DNA of 64,000 nt, taken from assembly GCA_002382975.1 (NCBI GenBank), contig DFTB01000017.1:124001-188000 (forward strand), in the 5' to 3' direction. The stretch is from Fibrobacter sp. UBA4223. GTDB lineage: Bacteria > Fibrobacterota > Fibrobacteria > Fibrobacterales > Fibrobacteraceae. Within the stretch, counting starts at the first letter, position 1. Each line of letters begins with the position of its first letter. This document shows, piece by piece, positions 59,500 through 64,000 of the stretch. The notes below the pieces were generated by a model. The model saw only the letters and a program-made list of their open reading frames with translations. It did no database searches and was not told where the DNA came from. Position numbers and translations under genes: made by a program.

Positions 59500-59859
59500 A
59501 TGAAGAAAACAGTCCGTATCAGTTTCGAAGGCAAGACCTACGACGTCGAAGTAGAAGTTCTTGATTCCGCCGTTGCCGCAGCTCCTGCTGCTCCCGTGGC
59601 CGCTGCCCCCGCTGCCGCTCCTGCCGCAGCTCCCGCCGCAGCCGGTGGTACCGAAGTGAAGTGCCCGCTGGCCGGTTCCGTGTTCAAGCTGAAGGTCAAG
59701 GTCGGCGATAAGGTTGAAGCCAACCAGGAAGTGGCTATCATCGAAGCCCTCAAGATGGAAAACCCGGTGGTGGCTCCTTGCGCCGGTACCGTGAACTCCA
59801 TCGCCGTCAAGGAAACCGATACCGTCGTTGACGGTCAGACCCTCATGACCATTGCCTAA
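59500..59859 (+). CDS. Biotin carboxyl carrier subunit of the Na+-translocating decarboxylase
   Basis: 119 residues. A short beta N-terminus (MKKTVRISFEGKTYDVEVEV), an Ala/Pro hinge (about 26-48), and the biotinyl domain with EALKMENPV (biotin on the Lys; the usual motif is EAMKMEN) and GDKVEANQEVAII. It carries CO2 from the carboxyltransferase to the beta subunit. Like MmdC or the OadA C-terminus, here as a separate protein. Confidence 0.93.
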   Translation: MKKTVRISFEGKTYDVEVEVLDSAVAAAPAAPVAAAPAAAPAAAPAAAGGTEVKCPLAGSVFKLKVKVGDKVEANQEVAIIEALKMENPVVAPCAGTVNSIAVKETDTVVDGQTLMTIA

Positions 59860-59872
59860 GAGGTACCGCTAG

Positions 59873-61033
59873 ATGAGTTCACTCTTAAATTCGGTCGTTG
59901 AGTTCGCAGGCGACACCGGATTCACATACGTCACCGGCCCTATGGTGATCATGTGGATCGTGAGTTTCGTCCTGATGTACTTGGCGATTGTCAAAAAGTA
60001 CGAGCCGCTGCTGCTCTTGCCGATTTCCCTCGGCGCACTGGCGGTGAATATCCCGAGTGCCGGGTTCTACGACGGCGGCTGGAGCATCGAAGGCATGTTC
60101 ACGCCGACTGCCGGCCTCTACTACTACATCAGCCAGGGTATCCATCTGGAACTGTTCCCGCCCATCATCTTCTTGGGCGTGGGCGCCATGACGGACTTTG
60201 GACCGCTTATCGCCAACCCCCGCACGCTGCTCCTTGGCGGTGGCGCCCAGTTCGGCGTGTTCGCGACCATGTTCTGTGCCGTGGCTTTCGGTGGCTTTAC
60301 TCTCGGTGAAGCGGCCTCCATCGGTATCATCGGCGGCGCCGACGGTCCCACCTCCATCTTCACTGCGAACAAACTTGCAAAGCACCTGATTGGACCTATC
60401 GCCGTGGCGGCCTACACCTACATGGCCCTTGTCCCGCTCATCCAGCCGCCTATCATGCGGCTCATGACCAACGACAAGGAACGCAAGATCCGCATGAAGG
60501 CTCTCCGCCAGGTGAGCAAGGCCGAACGCATCGTGTTCGCCGTGATGGTGATGATCGTCTGCATCCTGGTGGTGCCCGACGCTTCCGCACTTATCATCAT
60601 GCTCATGCTGGGCAACATCTTCAAGGAAGCCGGCGTCGTGGAACGTCTCGTGAAGACCTCTTCCAACGAACTCATGAACATCGTGACTATCTTCCTCGGA
60701 ACTTCCGTGGGCCTCACCATGTCTGCCGACATCTTCCTCAAACCCCAGACCCTCATGATTATCGCCATGGGCGTTGTGGCCTTCGGTTTCTCCACCGCGG
60801 CAGGCCTCTTCCTCGCGAAGATCATGAACTGGTGCTCCCCCAAGAACCCCGTGAACCCGCTCATCGGTTCTGCAGGCGTGTCCGCCGTGCCGATGGCCGC
60901 ACGTGTTTCCCAGGTGGAAGGTGCCAAGTATGACCCGCAGAACTTCTTGCTGATGCACGCCATGGGCCCGAACGTGGCCGGCGTTATCGGTACCGCAGTC
61001 TGCGCCGGTTATATGATTTCCAGACTCTCTTAA
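59873..61033 (+). CDS. Na+-translocating decarboxylase beta subunit (OadB/MmdB)
   Basis: 386 residues, about nine to eleven membrane segments. Typical parts: [20 protein letters not shown] (with the conserved Asp), [19 protein letters not shown], and [16 protein letters not shown]. It decarboxylates carboxybiotin and exports Na+. With the delta-like and biotin carrier genes in front, the order is D-C-B as in methylmalonyl-CoA decarboxylase operons, but the alpha (carboxyltransferase) gene that sets the substrate is not in the window, so oxaloacetate and methylmalonyl-CoA remain open. Confidence 0.94.
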   Translation: MSSLLNSVVEFAGDTGFTYVTGPMVIMWIVSFVLMYLAIVKKYEPLLLLPISLGALAVNIPSAGFYDGGWSIEGMFTPTAGLYYYISQGIHLELFPPIIFLGVGAMTDFGPLIANPRTLLLGGGAQFGVFATMFCAVAFGGFTLGEAASIGIIGGADGPTSIFTANKLAKHLIGPIAVAAYTYMALVPLIQPPIMRLMTNDKERKIRMKALRQVSKAERIVFAVMVMIVCILVVPDASALIIMLMLGNIFKEAGVVERLVKTSSNELMNIVTIFLGTSVGLTMSADIFLKPQTLMIIAMGVVAFGFSTAAGLFLAKIMNWCSPKNPVNPLIGSAGVSAVPMAARVSQVEGAKYDPQNFLLMHAMGPNVAGVIGTAVCAGYMISRLS

Positions 61034-61092
61034 ACGACCGCTCGGGCTAAATTCGGGAAGTGATTCTCTGGTTAGCCCTCGCTCTCGCAACC

Positions 61093-61115
61093 GCCCCCGG
61101 TTAACACCCGGGGGC
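61093..61115 (+). terminator. Terminator of the decarboxylase operon
   Basis: GCCCCCGG pairs with CCGGGGGC around TTAACAC, followed by TTGCTTGTGTTG. Confidence 0.7.
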
Positions 61116-61160
61116 TTGCTTGTGTTGACAGGAAATGCTTTGGAACTTATTTTTTTAATC

Positions 61161-61484
61161 ATGAAAAGTGTTTACAAGATTTTAGCATTTTTTGCGTTTG
61201 TTTCCATGTTATGCGCTTGTTCCGATGATGCAAGTAGCGCGGGACCGAATGGAGAAAGCGAAACGATACTTTCTAGCGAGACGACAGTTTTGAGTAGTTC
61301 TTCGAATGAATTGGAGTCGAGTGATGAAAGTGTTTCATCAAGTTCGCAGGACAATGCGAAGTCTTGCTCATCTACGGTGAACTCTTCTAGTTCCATTTTT
61401 AATCCCTTTGACCATGTTGATCCTGAAGACACTCTTAAAGAACTGCCTGGTAAGCTTAATTTTTTGACTCGAATTATACTATGA
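61161..61484 (+). CDS. Ser-rich lipoprotein, first half of a possibly split gene
   Basis: 107 residues from the ATG at 61161, where the signal MKSVYKILAFFAFVSMLCAC begins. Lipobox LCAC. The rest is a Ser-rich linker (TTVLSSSSNELESSDESVSS) and DPEDTLKELPGKLNF, then a short end LTRIIL. Related Fibrobacter lipoproteins carry a folded domain after such a linker; here that domain appears in the next frame. Slipping one base at the six-T run (61460-61465) would give LNFFDSNYTMTGYVSLEGGK and join both halves. Confidence 0.6.
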   Translation: MKSVYKILAFFAFVSMLCACSDDASSAGPNGESETILSSETTVLSSSSNELESSDESVSSSSQDNAKSCSSTVNSSSSIFNPFDHVDPEDTLKELPGKLNFLTRIIL

Positions 61485-61810
61485 CTGGATATGTAAGTCT
61501 TGAGGGAGGAAAACAGGAAGTCTGGTTCTTAAGTTCTAGACAGGACCCTTCTGGTGATACCTATAGGGAAAAGTTGGCTAAGAATTTAGTTGATACCTTG
61601 GGAGCCCGTGGCTTTGTTTTTGAGGGTGCTATTGCTAATGATTCTGTGTCGACAAAATATGATAAGACATCTTACGTTTATGCTCTTAGTGAAGACAATC
61701 TTATGTACAAGGTGGCCATAACGCGCGTTGATGATGGAGGCGCGTTTTTGTGTTATTGGTCAATCGATGTAAAGATCATTGTGCTGAAAGACGGCTCTGA
61801 GTCTGATTGA
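61481..61810 (+). CDS. Second half of the split lipoprotein, or separate coupled gene
   Basis: 109 residues. No signal peptide, although the content (YVSLEGGKQEVWFLSSRQD, MYKVAITRVDDGGAFLCYWS) looks like a secreted beta-alpha domain. The ATG overlaps the TGA of the first half (ATGA). In its frame the DNA is open back to 61460, which fits one ancestral gene broken by a T-run length change. Alternatively translation is coupled through ATGA. A terminator follows. Confidence 0.5.
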   Translation: MTGYVSLEGGKQEVWFLSSRQDPSGDTYREKLAKNLVDTLGARGFVFEGAIANDSVSTKYDKTSYVYALSEDNLMYKVAITRVDDGGAFLCYWSIDVKIIVLKDGSESD

Positions 61811-61818
61811 CGCAAAAA

Positions 61819-61843
61819 GACCCCACTTTCGTGGGGTCCTTTT
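61819..61843 (+). terminator. Terminator after the split lipoprotein
   Basis: GACCCCAC pairs with GTGGGGTC around TTTC, with AAAAA before and CTTTT after, so it can also end the tRNA transcript coming from the other strand. Confidence 0.8.
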
Positions 61844-61848
61844 CTAAG

Positions 61849-61923
61849 GGTGGGTGACCGGACTCGAACCGACAACATCCAGAATCACAATCTGGGACTC
61901 TAACCAATTGAGCTACACCCACC
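61849..61923 (-). tRNA. tRNA-His (anticodon GTG)
   Basis: On the minus strand: acceptor GTGGGTG with CACCCAC, D arm GCTCAATTGGTTAGAGT, anticodon stem CCAGA/TCTGG with loop TTGTGAT (anticodon GTG), and T arm with GGTTCGAGTCC. The extra G at position -1 (61923), special to tRNA-His, is encoded opposite C73 (61849). The 3' CCA is not encoded (CTT follows). Confidence 0.95.
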
Positions 61924-61936
61924 ATGAGTGTGAGCC

Positions 61937-61944
61937 CAAATATA
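61937..61944 (-). promoter_or_regulatory. -10 element TATATTTG of tRNA-His
   Basis: Minus strand, 13 bases before the mature 5' end. A full match to TAnnTTTG in front of a gene whose position is certain, which supports the motif as a real promoter element. Confidence 0.6.
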
Positions 61945-61973
61945 AAAAAGCCACCCCAAATTTCAAGGGGTGG
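61944..61973 (-). terminator. Terminator of the zinc-knuckle protein gene
   Basis: CCACCCC pairs with GGGGTGG; on the minus strand CTTTTTTAT follows. The T-run overlaps the tRNA promoter. Confidence 0.75.
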
Positions 61974-62017
61974 TTTCCATTTTTAAGAGGAAAGGGCCGT
62001 TTTAGGGGCGCTAGCGG

Positions 62018-62383
62018 TTAATCGCCCCCCTTTTTGGCCATAATGCGCAGGAAGTTTTCCCGCTTGAAGTCGTTCCGGTGCTCCATGCAGAAGCGGGGGT
62101 AAACCGTCTGCTTGGGGAACACCTTGATGGTGAACTTTTCGTCGCAGCCTTCCAGACAGCACTTGAAGGTGAGGTCCATGGACTCCGTATAGTTGTGGCG
62201 GAAGATGATGTTCTTGGACTCGATGCTGTCCATGCTCTTCTTCTGCTTCTGGCGCTGCTTGATGTCGCGGTGCAGTTCGCAGTACTTGGCGATGGGGTGG
62301 CCCCAGAACTCGCGGCCGCAGCCAGGTTCCTGGCAGATTTTCAGCTTGATGCGCTTTTTCTTTTTGTACTTGGGTAACTGCAT
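62018..62383 (-). CDS. Small protein with two zinc-knuckle-like motifs, unknown function
   Basis: 121 residues from the ATG at 62383 (CTGGAG before it); in-frame codons further up lie in the promoter. A basic N-terminus (LPKYKKKKRIKLK) is followed by two similar units: CQEPGCGREFWGHPIAKYCE with LH, and CLEGCDEKFTIKVFPKQTVY followed by PRFCMEH. Each has CxxxxC (or CxxxC), a strand pair and CxxH, so each could hold one zinc ion. Cytoplasmic, basic, probably nucleic-acid binding, but no family recognised. -10 TATCTTT at 62418-62424. Confidence 0.7.
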   Translation of the reverse strand: MQLPKYKKKKRIKLKICQEPGCGREFWGHPIAKYCELHRDIKQRQKQKKSMDSIESKNIIFRHNYTESMDLTFKCCLEGCDEKFTIKVFPKQTVYPRFCMEHRNDFKRENFLRIMAKKGGD

Positions 62384-62417
62384 AGTGTCTCCAGAGGCTT
62401 GTTCGCCATTGTGTGGG

Positions 62418-62424
62418 AAAGATA
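62418..62424 (-). promoter_or_regulatory. -10 element TATCTTT of the zinc-knuckle protein gene
   Basis: Minus strand, 34 bases before the ATG. Confidence 0.4.
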
Positions 62425-62502
62425 GCAAAATTTTTTTAGCAAGGCTTTTTTGGGGCGAAAAAAGCGTCTATAAAGGTAAAGGGCCTTTTTTTAGGAGGTT
62501 TT

Positions 62503-63423
62503 ATGGCTCGAATTTTGCGGAATCTTGTTGTTTGTGTCAGGGTGCCTTTATGTGTTGCCGTTGTTGCGGCCCTGTGCTGCATTGTGCCGGCGGGGTGCAC
62601 CTGGGTGAGCGAAGCGGGGGAGGAGGAGCGCCCCTTGCGTGTGACAGTGCTGGACGTGGGGCAGGGACTTGCGGTGTTGCTGGAGCATGACGGACGGTTC
62701 GCCCTCTACGACGCGGGGCCCGATTCGGCGGGAGTGGCCGACAGCCTCGGGGCCAGGGGCGTCCGGGAACTGGAGTGGGTAGTGTTGAGCCACAACCATC
62801 GGGACCATGTAGGCGGGTTTGTGGAGCTGAAGGACATTCGGGTGAAACATCTTTTCGTGGGGCCCGATACGGCAGGCGGCGTATGGCGGGATAGCGTGCT
62901 GTATATAGCTCACAAGCGGGGAATACCGGTGGATACGCTCCTGCGGGGTGACGCTTTACAATTCGGGCTGGCGCCCGGTTCGTCTGGTGGCAGCCACCTC
63001 GGTTTCGGTGAGGTGCCGGACATTCGGGTGCTGTGGCCTACGGACTATGACGTGGTGTCGGGAAACCACGGGAGCGTCGTGCTGCAGGTGGCGTGGGGCA
63101 AGGCTTCGGCCCTCTTGACTGGCGACCTGGATAGCCTGGGGGAGCGGGGTCTGCTGGAGCTGTCGCCGACCCTAACGGCGGACCTGCTCCAGGTGGGGCA
63201 TCATGGTTCTGCAGGAAGCAGCGGTCTCCAGTTCCTCGCGCAGGTGTCACCGGAATATGCGGTGGCAAGCGTTGGGGCAACAAACCCTTACGGCCACCCG
63301 TCGGAGCAGGTCGTGCAGAAGCTGAAATACGTGCTGGGCGATTCTCTGCGGTTTTTCCGCACGGATCAGAACGGGAGCGCCAGCTTTGAACTGTGGCCGG
63401 GGATGGGCGTGATTAGTCCCTGA
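62503..63423 (+). CDS. ComEC/Rec2-type metallo-beta-lactamase-fold hydrolase, secreted
   Basis: 306 residues. A hydrophobic N-terminus ends in PAGC-TW, a poor lipobox or a normal signal. The hydrolase part starts VTVLDVGQGLAVLLEHDG, the opening of the ComEC C-terminal domain, then the metal motif VVLSHNHRDHVGGF (HxHxDH), ALLTGDLDSLGER and LLQVGHHGSAGSSGLQFL. ComEC domains of this kind degrade one DNA strand during uptake; free-standing exported forms are of unknown use. The AGGAGG at 62492-62497 is an excellent ribosome binding site. Its end overlaps the convergent thioesterase gene by eleven bases. Confidence 0.88.
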   Translation: MARILRNLVVCVRVPLCVAVVAALCCIVPAGCTWVSEAGEEERPLRVTVLDVGQGLAVLLEHDGRFALYDAGPDSAGVADSLGARGVRELEWVVLSHNHRDHVGGFVELKDIRVKHLFVGPDTAGGVWRDSVLYIAHKRGIPVDTLLRGDALQFGLAPGSSGGSHLGFGEVPDIRVLWPTDYDVVSGNHGSVVLQVAWGKASALLTGDLDSLGERGLLELSPTLTADLLQVGHHGSAGSSGLQFLAQVSPEYAVASVGATNPYGHPSEQVVQKLKYVLGDSLRFFRTDQNGSASFELWPGMGVISP

Positions 63424-64000
63424 ACCCGATGCGGGCCTGGAAATGGCACTTGGTCATGTCGGCGGCGTTCATGCCAAAGATGTAGGCGTGGTGGTTGGTG
63501 TTCTTGAAGCGCACCAGGTTCACCTTTTCGCCTAGGGGAATCTGCTGGATGTAGTTCATTTGTATGGAACGGATGCCCCGGTCCTTGATTTCTTCTTTGC
63601 TGAGCACGTCGGTGACCCAATCTACATATCGGCAGTGGTTTACGTGCTGGTTCATGTCCAGGTCGCTGTAGTGGGCGGTCTCCTGTTGCACCACGGCGGG
63701 GTCGATTCTCGGGTCCAGAAAGTCCATCATCTCGGGCAGGGCGTTCTTGCCCGGAAACAGCGGGATGGGGTAAGGGCTATTGGCCGGGTTTTCGGACTTG
63801 CCTGTCTTGAGGTTCACTAGGAGCCACGACGATGTGGCCTGGGCGATGGCGTTCCCCCGGGCGTCCAAGATAGAATAGTCCTTGAGGCACACCTTGTCCT
63901 TGTAGAATTCCTTGGCCCAGGTGGAAATGGAAATTTTTTCGCCCCACAGGGGAACGTGCAAAATCCGGAGCTTGATGCGAGTGATGACGGTGGTGTAGCC
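63413..64000 (-). CDS. Acyl-ACP thioesterase, FatA type (N-terminus outside the window)
   Basis: 195 residues to the window edge; the frame is open to base 64000 (GYTTVITRIKLRILHVPLWG). Two hot-dog folds: first half TRIKLRILHVPLWGEKISIS with TWAKEFY, second half with HYSDLDMNQHVNHCRYVDWV, the DxNxHVNN-like active-site helix of plant and bacterial FatA/FatB-type enzymes, and RSIQMNYIQQIPLGEKV. It frees fatty acids from acyl carrier protein. Confidence 0.88.
   Translation of the reverse strand, partial: GYTTVITRIKLRILHVPLWGEKISISTWAKEFYKDKVCLKDYSILDARGNAIAQATSSWLLVNLKTGKSENPANSPYPIPLFPGKNALPEMMDFLDPRIDPAVVQQETAHYSDLDMNQHVNHCRYVDWVTDVLSKEEIKDRGIRSIQMNYIQQIPLGEKVNLVRFKNTNHHAYIFGMNAADMTKCHFQARIGFRD

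Overview
The window is bacterial, gene-dense and almost certainly from Fibrobacter (phylum Fibrobacterota) or a close relative. The pointers are a lipoprotein with the Fibrobacter-type FISUMP domain (36091), Ser-rich linkers behind lipoprotein signals (46417, 61161), a type III glutamine synthetase, a Na+-translocating decarboxylase, and -10 elements of the form TAnnTTT(G) like those of the Bacteroidota side of the FCB group. I see no rRNA, CRISPR array or prophage. There is one IS200-type element and one tRNA (His).

Layout. 1-420: end of an upstream gene and a small Hc1 histone-like protein. 583-11405: an eight-gene-scale envelope cluster (seven genes) made of an OmpA-family protein with a beta-helix, a PorV-like barrel fused to TPRs, a 1278-residue periplasmic TPR protein, an ExbB/TolQ/AglR-type stator, two different ExbD/TolR-type proteins and an AgmX/GltJ-type energy-transducing protein. 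The composition resembles the Agl-Glt gliding machine of Myxococcus. 11530-14093: an outer-membrane protein, an IS200-like element and a small lipoprotein. 14237-19676: the rod-shape operon mreB-mreC-mreD-mrdA-rodA. 19693-26502: GlgE-like maltosyltransferase, TraB/PrgY protein, two lipoproteins, cmk-rpsA. 26665-35597: acyltransferase, lipoprotein, trmB with a sigma-54 activator, divergent glnN, a 14-residue-repeat coiled coil and an EF-G paralogue. 35613-39936: Fibrobacter-type lipoproteins and a DUF58 protein. 40291-46344: two polyprenyl-phosphate sugar transferases around hom, then nadC and coaX. 46417-49717: Ser-rich lipoprotein and a CnrX-like/anti-sigma/ECF-sigma module. 49816-55471: nagZ, uup, ackA, PAP2 phosphatase, histidine phosphatase. 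55566-58335: a receptor with PP2C phosphatase and HATPase kinase domains plus its STAS partner. 58581-61033: delta/OadG-like, biotin carrier and beta subunits of a Na+-pump decarboxylase, without the alpha subunit. 61161-64000: split Ser-rich lipoprotein, tRNA-His, zinc-knuckle protein, ComEC-like hydrolase and an acyl-ACP thioesterase cut by the window end.

The strongest unexplained signal is in the DNA between genes. At least a dozen loci carry short arrays of degenerate tandem heptamers. The unit differs by locus (AATTCGG, CCTANNN, TGTGNNN, TAGACGA, CTAGTAA, NNGCCTC, TGAGTTN) but the period is always 7 bp. Many consist of a forward block followed by its reverse complement. Two arrays exactly fill the space between the stop codons of convergent genes, several end at the -10 element of the next gene, and one lies in frame inside the EF-G paralogue at its domain II/III linker. 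A second repeat class, a long imperfect palindrome, lies in frame inside trmB.

About ten genes have a TAnnTTT -10 element only 4-9 bases before the ATG and no Shine-Dalgarno sequence, which suggests leaderless mRNAs. Function calls rest on reading motifs by eye; no database search was possible.
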